Assembly (NCBI GenBank): GCA_017524145.1
Contig: JAFWUI010000043.1
Coordinates: 87,683 to 151,682 of the forward strand
Origin: Oxalobacter sp.
GTDB lineage: Bacteria > Pseudomonadota > Gammaproteobacteria > Burkholderiales > Burkholderiaceae_D
Length of the DNA: 64,000 nucleotides
Reading direction: 5' to 3'
Position numbers and translations under genes: made by a program. Shown one piece after another: positions 19,502-29,372 of the stretch (position 1 is the first letter of the stretch; each line of letters starts with the position of its first letter). A model generated the notes under the pieces. It was not told the origin of the DNA, ran no database searches, and was given only the letters and a program-made list of their open reading frames with translations.

Positions 19502-20760
19502 GGAGCTTGATTCACAACCTGATGAACATCAACCTGGCTGCCTTCAAGCCACAGGTATTGCGGGAGTCATTCAATGCATGGCTTTATGCGCCGGTGGCAA
19601 AACCGTCGCCAGCCCGTGAAGCCCAGTCAATGCGTTGGGACAAACCACTGCTGTTTGTTGCATTGGCATTGATGCTGCTGGGCGTCATCATGGTGTATTC
19701 CGCCTCCATCGCATTGCCGGATTCTCCAAAGTATGCCAGCTACTGGGGTGAACACTTCTTTGGGCGCCAGCTGTTTTTTGTGGTTACAGGGCTGATTGCA
19801 GGCTGGTTTGCCTTCCGGGTCAATATCGACAAATGGCAGAAATGGTCATGGTGGCTCTTTGTCGGTGCAATGGTCCTGTTGGTACTGGTATTGGTCCCTG
19901 GCATCGGTAAAGGGGTCAATGGTGCACACCGTTGGATTTCGCTGAAAGTCTTCAACATCCAGCCATCTGAAATCATGAAACTGGCGATGGTGCTTTTCGT
20001 AGCGAATTTCACCGTCCGGAACCAGCAGTACATGCACCGTCTGACCAAAGGCTTCTTCCCCGTCGCTTTCTTCTTGGGGATAGTCGGCATCCTGCTGATG
20101 ATGGAACCGGATATGGGGGCGTTGGGCGTTGTCGTCTGCATTGCGATGGGCATCCTGTTCCTGGGAGGGTTCAACCGGGTCTGGTTTGCAGGCATGGCAG
20201 GGGTGCTCGTGTCGCTGTTCACCATGATGATCGTCTTCTCGCCATGGCGCCGTGCACGTTTCTTCGCCTATCTGGATCCATGGGATGAAGTCAATGCATT
20301 GGGCAAAGGCTACCAGCTGTCCCATTCATTGATTGCCTTTGGACGGGGAGGTTTCACCGGTGTCGGGCTGGGAGGCAGTGTTGAAAAACTGCACTACCTG
20401 CCAGAAGCCCATACCGACTTCATCATGGCGGTCGTCGGTGAAGAACTGGGGCTGGTCGGCGTGCTGGTCGTCATCTGCATGTTCTACTGGATCGTCAAAC
20501 GTGCTTTCAAGATTGGCAGGCAGTGCATCGCAATGGACCGGATGTATTCCGGGCTGGTTGCCCAGGGCATCGGAATCTGGATCGGAGTCCAGACATTCAT
20601 CAACATGGGCGTGAACCTGGGACTGCTGCCAACCAAAGGGCTGACCCTACCACTGATGAGTTACGGTGGGTCAGGCATTGTGCTGAACTGTATTGCATTG
20701 GCAATCCTGCTCCGGATTGACTATGAGAACCGGAAAATCCTGCGTGGAGGCAAGTGCTGA
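19498..20760 (+). CDS. ftsW: Septal peptidoglycan polymerase FtsW
   Basis: SEDS-family glycosyltransferase that polymerises lipid II at the septum with FtsI. It has about ten membrane spans in 420 residues, after a cytoplasmic N-terminus of about 45 residues that is longer than in E. coli. Family landmarks are VYSASI, GAHRWISL, QPSEIMKL, EPDMGALGV, SHSLIAFGRGGFTGVGLG, EAHTDFI and GLTLPLMSYGGSG. The ATG overlaps the murD stop; an internal ATG at 19519 is a possible alternative. Confidence 0.97.
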   Translation: MRSLIHNLMNINLAAFKPQVLRESFNAWLYAPVAKPSPAREAQSMRWDKPLLFVALALMLLGVIMVYSASIALPDSPKYASYWGEHFFGRQLFFVVTGLIAGWFAFRVNIDKWQKWSWWLFVGAMVLLVLVLVPGIGKGVNGAHRWISLKVFNIQPSEIMKLAMVLFVANFTVRNQQYMHRLTKGFFPVAFFLGIVGILLMMEPDMGALGVVVCIAMGILFLGGFNRVWFAGMAGVLVSLFTMMIVFSPWRRARFFAYLDPWDEVNALGKGYQLSHSLIAFGRGGFTGVGLGGSVEKLHYLPEAHTDFIMAVVGEELGLVGVLVVICMFYWIVKRAFKIGRQCIAMDRMYSGLVAQGIGIWIGVQTFINMGVNLGLLPTKGLTLPLMSYGGSGIVLNCIALAILLRIDYENRKILRGGKC

Positions 20761-21843
20761 ATGGCAGCCAAGAAACTGATTATCATGGCAGCAGGCACGG
20801 GAGGACATATCTTCCCGGGGCTGGCGATTGCCGCCACCATGCAGAAAGAAGGCTGGGAAGTCTCCTGGCTGGGCACCGACCATGGCATGGAAGGCAGGAT
20901 TGTGCCGGAACATGGGCTGGAACTCGACACCATCAACTTTGCAGGGTTACGGGGTAAAGGGCTGGGCCATATGATCAGCGGCGGCTTCAAACTGATTGGT
21001 GGGTTCCTGTCCTGCCTTGGCATCATGGGGCGCCGCAAACCCGACCTTGTGGTTGGGATGGGAGGCTATGTCACTGTGCCTGGAGGGATGGCAGCGGAAA
21101 TGAAAGGGATTCCGGTTGTCGTGGTCAATGCCGATGCGGCATTGCTGCTGTCAAACAAGGCACTGGCGTCTTCAGCGAAATATGTGCTGTTCGGCTTCCC
21201 TGGGAATTATGGTGAAGTTGCCGCCAAAGCCATCTGTACCGGCAATCCGGTCAGGGATGCCATCAAGGCAGTGCCGGTGCCCTCCCAGCGTTATCCGCAG
21301 CGCACAGGCAGGTTAAGGATATTATTGGTCGGTGGCAGCCTGGGTGCCCAGGCGCTCAACGAAAACATGCCGGCAGCCTTGGCATTGCTGCCGGAAGAAA
21401 AACGGCCGGAAGTCATCCATCAGACCGGCCGTCAGCATATTGCCATGACCAAGGCATTGTATGGAAAAGCAGGTGTTGACGCTGAAGTGGTTGACTTCAT
21501 CGACAACATGCATGAACGCTACGCAGAAGCCGATCTGGTGATCTGCCGTGCGGGCGCCATTACCGTATCGGAACTAACGGTGGCTGGGGTTGCCAGCATC
21601 CTGGTGCCTTTCATTGCATCCAGCACATCGCATCAGCGTGACAATGCTGTTTTTATGGACAAGGAAGGGGCAGCGGTCCACCTGCCCCAGAAAGAAATGA
21701 CGCCACAGCGGCTGGCTGAACTGATTGCAGGCATGACCCGTCAGAAGTGCTTTGAAATGGCTGAAAAAGCCTATGCCTTGGGAAGACGGGATGCTAATGA
21801 AAAAATCGCTGAAATTCTGAAAAAGGTTGCAGGCGGGGATTGA
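20761..21843 (+). CDS. murG: UDP-GlcNAc:lipid I transferase MurG
   Basis: Peripheral membrane glycosyltransferase (GT28) that adds GlcNAc to lipid I to give lipid II. The 360 residues include the N-terminal loop MAAGTGGHIFPGLAIA, GMGGYVTVPGG, LLVGGSLGAQALN and the UDP-GlcNAc site CRAGAITVSEL followed by PFIASSTSHQRDNA. It starts directly after the ftsW stop. Confidence 0.97.
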   Translation: MAAKKLIIMAAGTGGHIFPGLAIAATMQKEGWEVSWLGTDHGMEGRIVPEHGLELDTINFAGLRGKGLGHMISGGFKLIGGFLSCLGIMGRRKPDLVVGMGGYVTVPGGMAAEMKGIPVVVVNADAALLLSNKALASSAKYVLFGFPGNYGEVAAKAICTGNPVRDAIKAVPVPSQRYPQRTGRLRILLVGGSLGAQALNENMPAALALLPEEKRPEVIHQTGRQHIAMTKALYGKAGVDAEVVDFIDNMHERYAEADLVICRAGAITVSELTVAGVASILVPFIASSTSHQRDNAVFMDKEGAAVHLPQKEMTPQRLAELIAGMTRQKCFEMAEKAYALGRRDANEKIAEILKKVAGGD

Positions 21844-21846
21844 GAA

Positions 21847-23253
21847 ATGAAACATAAGGTTAGGAAAATCCATTTTGTCGGTATCGGTGGCAGTGGGATG
21901 AGCGGTATTGCAGAAGTACTGCTGAACCTCGGCTATACAATTACAGGATCTGACCTGTCCAGCAATGCCACCACCCGTCATCTGGCGGCATTGGGTGCCA
22001 CAGTGATGCGTGGCCACAGGGCAGAAAACATTGAAGGGGCGGATGCGATTGTCGTCTCCACCGCCATCAAGGAAGACAATCCAGAAGTGCTGGCTGGCAG
22101 GAAGAAAAACATCCCGATTGTGCCCCGTGCCGTCATGCTGGCAGAACTGATGCGCCTGAAAAAAGGGATTGCCATTGCAGGGACCCACGGCAAGACCACC
22201 ACAACCAGCCTTGTCGCAAGCGTGCTGGCAGAAGGTGGCATGGACCCGACCTTTGTCATTGGGGGGCGGCTGAACAGCGCAGGGGCAAATGCCGGTCTGG
22301 GCACCGGTGAATACATTGTCGCAGAAGCCGACGAATCCGATGCATCGTTCCTGAACCTGACCCCCGTCATTGAAGTCATCACCAATATCGATGCAGACCA
22401 TATGGACACATATGGGCATGACTTCGCCCGGTTGAAACAGGCATTCATCTCCTTTACACAGAACCTGCCGTTCTATGGCCGGGCCATGCTCTGTATCGAT
22501 GACCCGAATGTCCGGGAAATCCTGCCGTTGGTTTCCAAGCCCGTGACCACCTACGGTTTCCATGAAGATGCCGATGTCCGGGCGGTCGATGCACGGGCAG
22601 AAGGCACCATGATGGTATTCACCGCCTTGCAGCAGGGGCATGACCCTTTGCCGGTCAGGCTGAACCAGCCAGGGATGCACAATGTCCAGAACGCCTGTGC
22701 TGTGATAGCGATTGCCCGTGAACTCGGCGTTGATGATGCCGCCATCCAGCGGGCAATGGAAAACTTTACCGGAGTCAACCGCCGCTTTACCCGTCTGGGC
22801 AGGATCAAACTGCCGAAGAGTGACGGCACCACCGCAGAAGTCGATTTGGTTGATGATTATGGCCATCATCCAGCAGAAATGACTGCAACCATCGCAGCGG
22901 CGAGGGGAGCGTATCCTGGCAGGCGCCTGGTGCTCGCATTCCAGCCCCACCGCTATACCCGGACACGCGACCTGTTTGAAGATTTTGTCAGGGTGCTTTC
23001 CCGGGCAGACATCCTGCTGTTGGGCGAAGTCTATGCAGCAGGGGAACAGCCGATTGTTGCAGCAGACGGCAGGACACTGGCAAGGACAATCCGGCTGGCA
23101 GGCAAGGTCAATCCCGTTTTTGTTGAAGACATCAACGAAATGCCCAAGGTATTGCTGAACATCGTCGAGGATGATGATGTGGTGATGACCATGGGGGCAG
23201 GATCGATCACCTCGGTGGCAGGCATCCTGAAAGACAAGGCATTGGACGAGTGA
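21847..23253 (+). CDS. murC: UDP-MurNAc:L-alanine ligase
   Basis: First Mur ligase of the stem peptide pathway, joining L-Ala to UDP-MurNAc. The 468 residues show [17 protein letters not shown] at the N-terminus, ATP loop [11 protein letters not shown] near residue 113, [40 protein letters not shown] and QPHRYTRT. The gap to murG is three bases. The order murG-murC-ddlB-ftsQ is the usual one for this cluster. Confidence 0.97.
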   Translation: MKHKVRKIHFVGIGGSGMSGIAEVLLNLGYTITGSDLSSNATTRHLAALGATVMRGHRAENIEGADAIVVSTAIKEDNPEVLAGRKKNIPIVPRAVMLAELMRLKKGIAIAGTHGKTTTTSLVASVLAEGGMDPTFVIGGRLNSAGANAGLGTGEYIVAEADESDASFLNLTPVIEVITNIDADHMDTYGHDFARLKQAFISFTQNLPFYGRAMLCIDDPNVREILPLVSKPVTTYGFHEDADVRAVDARAEGTMMVFTALQQGHDPLPVRLNQPGMHNVQNACAVIAIARELGVDDAAIQRAMENFTGVNRRFTRLGRIKLPKSDGTTAEVDLVDDYGHHPAEMTATIAAARGAYPGRRLVLAFQPHRYTRTRDLFEDFVRVLSRADILLLGEVYAAGEQPIVAADGRTLARTIRLAGKVNPVFVEDINEMPKVLLNIVEDDDVVMTMGAGSITSVAGILKDKALDE

Positions 23254-23283
23254 TCCAGGCAGGGCAGATAGGAAGAAAAGGCA

Positions 23284-24237
23284 ATGAAGGAAATGGATTT
23301 TGGAAAAGTAGGCGTCCTGTATGGGGGCAAAGCAGCAGAACGTAAAGTGTCACTGGTTTCCGGGGCGGCAGTCTGTGAAGCATTGAAAAGCAAAGGGGTG
23401 GATGCCCACCTGTTTGACACCGGCACACAAGATGTCGCAAGCCTCCAGCAGGAAAATTTCGACAGGGTTTTCATTGCACTGCATGGCAGGTATGGTGAAG
23501 ACGGCTGTGTCCAGGGACTGCTCGAACAGATGCAGGTACCTTATACCGGTTCCGGTGTCATGGCATCTGCCATTGCCATGGACAAGGTCATGACCAAACG
23601 CGTATGGCTGGCAGAAGGGCTGCCAACGCCACGCTATATGGTACTGAAGGCTGATTCAGACCCCCTGGAAGTCGTCGAATATCTGGGACTGCCATTGATT
23701 GTCAAGCCAGCCCATGAAGGATCGACAATCGGGTTGACCAAAGTCACCGCTCCGGACCAATTGGCTGCCGCCTATCAGAAAGCTGCAGAACTGGACAGCT
23801 CTGTCCTGGCGGAAGAATTCATCGCCGGCATGGAACTGACCTGTGCCGTGCTTGACCGGAATGGCGTGCCGGAAGCGCTGCCGCTGATCCGCATCATTGC
23901 GCCAGGCGCAAACTATGATTACCACAACAAATATTTCAGCAATGAAACACAGTACCTGTGCCCTTGCGGGTTGGATGCGGCAGTCGAGAAAACCATCCAG
24001 GATTATGTCCTGAAAGCTTACAAGGCATTGGGGTGCCGCGGTTGGGGACGCATTGATGTCATGCTGCGCGAAAGCGATGGGCAGCCTTTCCTCCTGGAAC
24101 TGAATTCATCACCGGGCATGACAGGACATTCTCTGGTGCCGATGGCAGCCAAACAGGTTGGTTTGGGTTATGAAGACCTCTGTGTGACCCTGCTGAAAGG
24201 AGCAACATTGGATTACATCCAGCATAAGAAAGATTGA
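23284..24237 (+). CDS. ddlB: D-alanine-D-alanine ligase
   Basis: ATP-grasp enzyme making the D-Ala-D-Ala dipeptide used by the MurF half of the fused ligase. The 317 residues show [16 protein letters not shown] (the usual Glu-Val-Ser stretch here reads RKVSL), [48 protein letters not shown] and [26 protein letters not shown]-type context precedes the start; an ATG four codons in (MDFGK) is also possible. Confidence 0.95.
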   Translation: MKEMDFGKVGVLYGGKAAERKVSLVSGAAVCEALKSKGVDAHLFDTGTQDVASLQQENFDRVFIALHGRYGEDGCVQGLLEQMQVPYTGSGVMASAIAMDKVMTKRVWLAEGLPTPRYMVLKADSDPLEVVEYLGLPLIVKPAHEGSTIGLTKVTAPDQLAAAYQKAAELDSSVLAEEFIAGMELTCAVLDRNGVPEALPLIRIIAPGANYDYHNKYFSNETQYLCPCGLDAAVEKTIQDYVLKAYKALGCRGWGRIDVMLRESDGQPFLLELNSSPGMTGHSLVPMAAKQVGLGYEDLCVTLLKGATLDYIQHKKD

Positions 24238-24261
24238 AGATAAGAAGGACTGGAAACAGTT

Positions 24262-25062
24262 ATGTGGCATAACATCCAGCTGTTGAAGAAACTGTCGAAC
24301 TGCTTCTTCTGCCTGTTTTTCCTGGCAGTGGTGGCAGGGGTTGGCGCCTGGCTGCTCAAAAAGCCGGTCTACGCCCTGCAGCTGGTCAAGGTCCAGTCCA
24401 TGGATGGCAAACCATTGAACCATGTCAATGACATGACGGTCAGGAATATTGCCGTTCCTGAAATCAAGGGCAATTTCTTCACGGCGGACCTTGAAGAAAT
24501 CCGCCAGGCATTTGAATCGGTTCCCTGGGTGCATAAGGCGAGTGTCCGCAGGGAATGGCCAGACAAACTGATTGTATCGCTGGAAGAGCATCAGCCTTTG
24601 GGCAGCTGGCGGGATGATGGCAAACTCCTGTCAACGAAAGGGGAAGTCTTCACCGTCAATATGGCGGAAGCAGAAGTGGACAACAAGCTCAAACGGTTTT
24701 ATGGGCCGGATGGGAGCGGGAAAGAAGTCCTGGAACATTATTGGGAATTCCGTGAACGGCTTGCAGAAGCCAATCTGGTACCGGTCGAGGTCCGGCTCTC
24801 AGACCTGTACTCCTGGTCTGTCCGGATGGATAACGGCATGCTGGTGATATTCGGGCGTGACAGGGAACCCCGTCCATTGGACAAGATGATGGACCGTTTC
24901 CTGAAGATTTATCCCCGCCTTGTCCAGAAATTCGGGAACCGGATTGACCGCATTGACATGCGGTATGCCAATGGGGTGGCGGTCCGGTTGAAAGGCTCGG
25001 CTTCCGCAGCTGACAAGGCGGCAGACAGAGAAACAGAACAGACAGAAGAAGCAACACAGTAG
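24262..25062 (+). CDS. ftsQ: Cell division protein FtsQ
   Basis: Bitopic divisome protein linking FtsLB to the rest of the machine. Residues 20-45 form the membrane span (FFCLFFLAVVAGVGAWLL). A POTRA-like domain follows (VNDMTVRNI, LEEIRQAFESVPWVHKASVRREWPD) and then the beta domain (WRDDGKLLSTKGEVF, MRYANGVAVRL). The last 20 residues are rich in Ala, Asp and Glu and probably disordered. Length 266 is typical; position between ddlB and ftsA supports the call. Confidence 0.95.
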   Translation: MWHNIQLLKKLSNCFFCLFFLAVVAGVGAWLLKKPVYALQLVKVQSMDGKPLNHVNDMTVRNIAVPEIKGNFFTADLEEIRQAFESVPWVHKASVRREWPDKLIVSLEEHQPLGSWRDDGKLLSTKGEVFTVNMAEAEVDNKLKRFYGPDGSGKEVLEHYWEFRERLAEANLVPVEVRLSDLYSWSVRMDNGMLVIFGRDREPRPLDKMMDRFLKIYPRLVQKFGNRIDRIDMRYANGVAVRLKGSASAADKAADRETEQTEEATQ

Positions 25063-25077
25063 CAGGTGGCGTGCATT

Positions 25078-26310
25078 ATGGCGAAAGAAGAGAAAAAAAT
25101 AATTGTCGGACTGGATATCGGGACATCCAAGATTGTTGCAATCATTGCTGAAGTGCAGCCTGATGGACAGCATCAGATCATCGGGATTGGCCAGAGTGAA
25201 TCCAAAGGGCTGAAAAAAGGGGTGGTCGTCAACCTGGACCAGACCGTCAACTCCATTGAAGCGGCGTTGAGCGAGGCTGAGACCATGGCAGGTGTCAAGG
25301 CTGAAGTCGTCTGTGTCGGCATTGCTGGCGGGCATATCCGGAGCTTCAATTCCCCGGGCATGGTCACCCTCAAGAACAAGGAAATCACCCAATGGGACTT
25401 GGACCGGGTATTGGAAATGGCGAAATCCATCAACCTGCCAGAAGGACAGCAGTTCATCCATGCAGTGACCCAGGAATATGTCGTGGATGGGCAGGAAGGG
25501 GTTCATGAACCGGTCGGGATGAGCGGGATGCGTCTGGAAGTCAGGGCGCACATCGTGACCGGGGCGGTTTCTGCGGTGGACAACATCGTCAAATGTATCC
25601 GCCGTTGCCATCTGGATGTCGCTGACCTGATGCTCCAGCCGATTGCATCGGCGGAAGCTGTACTGAGCCAGGATGAGAAGAACATGGGGGCAGTCGTGAT
25701 TGATATCGGAGGGGGGACAACCGACATCGCCATCTTCACGGATGGGGTCGTCCGCCATACCGAAGTGATACCGATTGCCGGAGACCAGGTCACCAATGAC
25801 ATCGCGATGATTTTCCGGACACCGGTTGCCGATGCTGAAGAAATCAAGATGCGCTATGGCGTGGCGCTGCAGTCACTGGTCAGTCCTGAAGAACAGGTTG
25901 AGGCGCCAGGTATCGGTGACCGGCCGCCATCACGTTATTCACGCCAGATGCTGGCAGCCATCATTGAGGCACGCATGGAAGAACTGTTCGGCCAGGCGAA
26001 AAAAGCGGTTGAGGATTCCGGTTACAGCCGGCAGATTGCTTCCGGCATTGTCCTGACAGGAGGCACCATGCTGCTGCCAGGGATGCTGCAGTTGGCGGAA
26101 AAGGTTTTTGACAGGCCTGTCCGTCTGGGACTGCCGCAGTACACAGGGCATCTGGCGGAAGTCGTCAAGAGCCCCCGCTATTCGACAGTCCACGGGTTGC
26201 TGATAGAAGCCAAGCGGCAGCATGAAAAAGGCTTGGTGCCGGTTACACAGCAGACAACGACAAATGCATTCATCGGCAAGGTGAAAAGCTGGTTCTGGGG
26301 AAATATTTGA
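25078..26310 (+). CDS. ftsA: Cell division protein FtsA
   Basis: Actin-like ATPase that tethers FtsZ to the membrane. Visible are phosphate-1 GLDIGTSKI, the 1C domain, VIDIGGGTTDIAIF (phosphate 2), VLTGGTMLLPGM (adenosine site) and a C-terminal amphipathic tail ending KVKSWFWGNI, the membrane anchor. I start at ATG 25078, eight bases after AGGTGG; the GTG at 25066 is the core of that ribosome site. Product 410 residues. Confidence 0.96.
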   Translation: MAKEEKKIIVGLDIGTSKIVAIIAEVQPDGQHQIIGIGQSESKGLKKGVVVNLDQTVNSIEAALSEAETMAGVKAEVVCVGIAGGHIRSFNSPGMVTLKNKEITQWDLDRVLEMAKSINLPEGQQFIHAVTQEYVVDGQEGVHEPVGMSGMRLEVRAHIVTGAVSAVDNIVKCIRRCHLDVADLMLQPIASAEAVLSQDEKNMGAVVIDIGGGTTDIAIFTDGVVRHTEVIPIAGDQVTNDIAMIFRTPVADAEEIKMRYGVALQSLVSPEEQVEAPGIGDRPPSRYSRQMLAAIIEARMEELFGQAKKAVEDSGYSRQIASGIVLTGGTMLLPGMLQLAEKVFDRPVRLGLPQYTGHLAEVVKSPRYSTVHGLLIEAKRQHEKGLVPVTQQTTTNAFIGKVKSWFWGNI

Positions 26311-26365
26311 TTAGGGTTGAGCAGGTTCCGTCATAAGGACGGAAAAGCATTACAGGAGCGAAAAT

Positions 26366-27544
26366 ATGGAATTTGATATGGTTGAAGATAACATCAATCT
26401 TGGTACGGTCATCAAGGTTGTTGGGGTCGGGGGCGCAGGCGGCAATGCTGTCCAGCACATGATCAACAAAGGGGTGTCTGGTGTGGAATTCATCGCTGCC
26501 AACACCGATGCGCAGGCACTGTCCCATTCCAGTGCGGACAACATCATCCAGATTGGTGATTCCGGCCTGGGAGCCGGTATGCGCCCGGATATCGGCAGGA
26601 AACTGGCGGAAGAATCCCGTTCCCGCATTGAGGATGCTTTGCGTGGTGCGCATATGGTCTTCATCGCAGCCGGTATGGGCGGCGGTACCGGCACCGGTGC
26701 ATCCCCGGTCATTGCAGAAGTGGCGAAATCCTTGGGAGCACTCACCGTTGCAGTCGTCTCAAAGCCTTTCTCCTATGAAGGTGCCAAGTGCATGGAAATG
26801 GCGGAAGCAGGCCTTGAGCAGCTGGGGCAGCATGTCGATTCCCTGATTGTCATCCTCAATGAAAAACTCGAAGAAATCTACGAAGATGACAGCATGGTGG
26901 AATGGTTCCAGCATGCGGATGATGTTTTGAACAATGCGGTGGCAGGCATTGCAGAAATCATCAACGTCCGTGGCCATATCAACGTCGACTTCAACGACGT
27001 GAAGACCATCATGGCGGAACAGGGCAAGGCAATGATGGGTACCGCCGTTGCAACCGGTTCCGACCGTGCCGTCACCGCGGCACAGGAAGCGGTTTCCTCC
27101 CCATTGCTCGATGGCATCAACCTGTCAGGTGCCCGTGGCGTTCTGGTCAATGTCACCGCAAGCAAGAGCCTCAAGGGTAAGGAAATCCGGCAGGTCATGG
27201 CGGTTGTCCGTGAATTCGCTTCACCGGAAGCCACCATCGTCCAAGGCGTTGCCTTCGATGATTCCATGGGCGATGACCTCCGTGTCACGGTCGTTGCCAC
27301 CGGCCTGGACAAGCCTGTAGCTGCAAAGGCATCCAAACAGGCAGAAGCACCAGAAACCACTGCGGTTGCCGGAACGGCTGCGCCTGCTGCTGAACCGGCA
27401 GCCCAGCAGCCTGCTGCGGAGGCGCCAGCTGAAGTGCCGTCGGTTGATATCGGGAAATCTGTCGGAGATGTTGTCCAGCAGCTGAAAGAAGGCGGCATGG
27501 ATACCTATGACATTCCTGCGTTCCTCCGTAATCAGATGAAATGA
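26366..27544 (+). CDS. ftsZ: Cell division GTPase FtsZ
   Basis: Tubulin-like GTPase forming the Z ring. The 392 residues show VGVGGAGGNAVQHM, the tubulin signature GGGTGTGASP near residue 106, NVDFNDVKTIM (T7 loop) and, after an Ala/Pro/Glu-rich linker of about 75 residues, the C-terminal peptide DIPAFLRNQ that binds FtsA and ZipA. ATG 26366 follows AGGAGC. It is the last division gene; a hairpin lies 10-45 bases after the stop. Confidence 0.98.
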   Translation: MEFDMVEDNINLGTVIKVVGVGGAGGNAVQHMINKGVSGVEFIAANTDAQALSHSSADNIIQIGDSGLGAGMRPDIGRKLAEESRSRIEDALRGAHMVFIAAGMGGGTGTGASPVIAEVAKSLGALTVAVVSKPFSYEGAKCMEMAEAGLEQLGQHVDSLIVILNEKLEEIYEDDSMVEWFQHADDVLNNAVAGIAEIINVRGHINVDFNDVKTIMAEQGKAMMGTAVATGSDRAVTAAQEAVSSPLLDGINLSGARGVLVNVTASKSLKGKEIRQVMAVVREFASPEATIVQGVAFDDSMGDDLRVTVVATGLDKPVAAKASKQAEAPETTAVAGTAAPAAEPAAQQPAAEAPAEVPSVDIGKSVGDVVQQLKEGGMDTYDIPAFLRNQMK

Positions 27545-27554
27545 TTGATGTTTC

Positions 27555-27589
27555 AGGAAGATACAGGGTGCTCCGCCTGTATCTTTCCT
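27555..27589 (+). terminator. Hairpin after ftsZ
   Basis: 27555-27567 (AGGAAGATACAGG) pairs with 27576-27589 (CCTGTATCTTTCCT) with one bulged T and an eight-base loop. No T-tract follows, so termination may be partial. A second inverted repeat, GTCACAG at 27600 with CTGTGAC at 27622, follows closely. Confidence 0.55.
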
Positions 27590-27681
27590 GTTACAGACGG
27601 TCACAGTTTTCCGTTTGATTTCTGTGACAGGTTCTGCAAGAATTTCCAAGGAAGCGTAGAATAATACAGTTTATGGGAACC

Positions 27682-27704
27682 AAAGGTGCAGGAAGCACCT
27701 TTTA
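27682..27704 (+). terminator. Terminator-like hairpin just upstream of lpxC
   Basis: AAAGGTGC (27682-27689) pairs with GCACCTTT (27695-27702) around loop AGGAA, followed by TTATTT. It ends nine bases before the lpxC ATG (27713), so it would lie in the leader of any transcript reading into lpxC. It could act as an attenuator or shape ribosome access; function is inferred only from structure. Confidence 0.5.
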
Positions 27705-27712
27705 TTTCGATT

Positions 27713-28648
27713 ATGTTGAAACAGAGGACAATTCAACGGGCCACCACCACGGTTGGTATCGGTCTGCATTCAGGTTACAAGGTCAAGCTCACCCTCCGTC
27801 CGGCACCACCGGATACCGGCATCGTCTTCCACCGGACAGACCTGGACCCTCAGGTCACGATTCCAGTCAGTGCAGAAGCCATCGGTGAAACCATGATGGC
27901 ATCAACCCTGGTCCAGAACGGTGTCCGGATTTCCACCATTGAACACCTGATGTCTGCCTGCTGCGGTCTGGGTATCGACAACCTGCATATCGATGTCAGT
28001 GCCGAAGAAATCCCTATTATGGATGGTTCCGCTTCTACATTTGTTTTCCTGCTCCAGCAGGCGGGCCTGAAAGAACAGGATGCCCCTAAAAAATATATCC
28101 GTCTGAAACAGAAAGTCGAGGTCACTGAAGGGAAAGGTGATGACCTGAAATGGGCAAGGCTGGAACCCTACAATGGCTTCAAGCTCGACTTCTTCATTGA
28201 ATTCGACCATCCTGCCATCAACTCGACCCATCAGCGTGCAGTGGTTGATTTCGGCAAGGATTCTTATGTCAGGGACGTATCCCGCGCCCGTACCTTCGGC
28301 TTTGTCAAGGATGTTGAACTGCTCCGCAGCATGGGACTGGCACGGGGAGGCTCTTTGGAAAACGCCATCGTGATGGACGAATACCATATCCTCAATGCCT
28401 ATGGCCTGCGTTATGAAGATGAATTTGTCCGCCATAAGATCCTGGATGCCATCGGTGACCTCTATAACATCGGAATGCCGATGCTGGCTTCCTACACTGC
28501 GCACAAATCCGGCCATGCGCTGAACAACCAGTTGATCCGGGCATTGCTGGCGCAGCCAGAAGCCTTTGAGGTGGTCAGTTTTGAAGACCACGAAAAGGCA
28601 CCGGCTGACTTGGTGGAACAGTCCAACCTGGAATGGGTCCCTGCCTGA
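27713..28648 (+). CDS. lpxC: UDP-3-O-acyl-GlcNAc deacetylase LpxC
   Basis: Zinc deacetylase for the committed step of lipid A synthesis. The 311 residues begin [20 protein letters not shown], aligning with the E. coli start. Zinc and catalytic residues are in [23 protein letters not shown] (His and Asp ligands) and [13 protein letters not shown] at 27686 would add nine residues but lies within the hairpin described above; homology favours ATG 27713, which has only a poor ribosome site. Location after ftsZ is common in proteobacteria. Confidence 0.96.
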   Translation: MLKQRTIQRATTTVGIGLHSGYKVKLTLRPAPPDTGIVFHRTDLDPQVTIPVSAEAIGETMMASTLVQNGVRISTIEHLMSACCGLGIDNLHIDVSAEEIPIMDGSASTFVFLLQQAGLKEQDAPKKYIRLKQKVEVTEGKGDDLKWARLEPYNGFKLDFFIEFDHPAINSTHQRAVVDFGKDSYVRDVSRARTFGFVKDVELLRSMGLARGGSLENAIVMDEYHILNAYGLRYEDEFVRHKILDAIGDLYNIGMPMLASYTAHKSGHALNNQLIRALLAQPEAFEVVSFEDHEKAPADLVEQSNLEWVPA

Positions 28649-28654
28649 GCAGGC

Positions 28655-29107
28655 TTAACGGTGGCGCAGCAGCCTTTTCAGTGAGTTCCGCAGGTCTGAC
28701 GGGCTGTTGCTTTCTTCCAGTTTCCGGTAAAGGGCTTCGAAAGAAGCCCTTGCTTTTTCGGAGAACTGCCTGGGCTTGGCCGTTGGTTTTGACGGTCCGG
28801 CAGGTCTCTGGTCCAGGCTGACCTTCAACCGGACCTGGCTGATTTCCCAACCCCTGTTCCTGAGCCCCTGCAGCAGCATCCCCGTATTCTGACGGACCCT
28901 GGCTGCCAGTGTCTGGTTCGGGGCGCCGATGGAAAGGACACCGTTTTCCAAGCGCAGGATGCGGCATGAGCTGAACCAAGGCGGCATCAGCCGCCGGCAG
29001 TCTGCCAGGATGGCGGCATACTGCTGGGCCGTCTTGAAAAGCCGGGTCATATGTTCCTGTCCGTTCAGATAATCGGAAGGAGAAGAAAAAGTACCTGTTC
29101 TGTTCAT
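28655..29107 (-). CDS. dciA: DciA-family (DUF721) protein, probable helicase loader
   Basis: A 150-residue DUF721 protein. DciA helps load the replicative helicase DnaB in bacteria that lack DnaC. The DUF721 core spans SSPSDYLNGQEHMTRLF through ILRLENGVLSIGAPNQTLAARVRQ and GWEISQVRLKV, and the C-terminal tail is basic and likely unstructured. ATG 29107 keeps the first conserved helix; ATG 29050, which has a better ribosome site (AGGAA), would cut it. The lpxC-dciA-secA arrangement recurs in betaproteobacteria. The 29108-29372 spacer before secA holds no gene I can support, and I see no SecM-like arrest peptide. Confidence 0.8.
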   Translation of the reverse strand: MNRTGTFSSPSDYLNGQEHMTRLFKTAQQYAAILADCRRLMPPWFSSCRILRLENGVLSIGAPNQTLAARVRQNTGMLLQGLRNRGWEISQVRLKVSLDQRPAGPSKPTAKPRQFSEKARASFEALYRKLEESNSPSDLRNSLKRLLRHR

Positions 29108-29372
29108 GCTGGAATAACCGGAGTGCCCCAAAAGGAAAGTGGAACTACTGGAACCATACCCACAGTGGCTGGAAAAAACAACCATTCCCTTGAAAAACGC
29201 CTCTTGGTCCCCATTGTCTGCCTGTATTGGAACGATGTTGCCCGAAAGCCGTTACGGGGCAAAAATCGCATGATAAAATGTCATATTACGGTATTTGCGC
29301 CCTGAGTTTTGAGACAGGGCTTGTTGTCATGCAGTATGCGGATGTCATGCTGCTTAATTTAATGGATGTGTC

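Noticed and set aside
21574-22950. 458-codon open frame antisense to murG/murC
   Set aside because: Covers parts of two verified genes, is very rich in Cys, His and Gln as expected of a shadow frame, and has no family resemblance.
29108-29372. SecM-like arrest peptide gene before secA
   Set aside because: No frame with a signal peptide and an arrest-like end followed by a masking hairpin was found; the forward frames here are short and run into secA.
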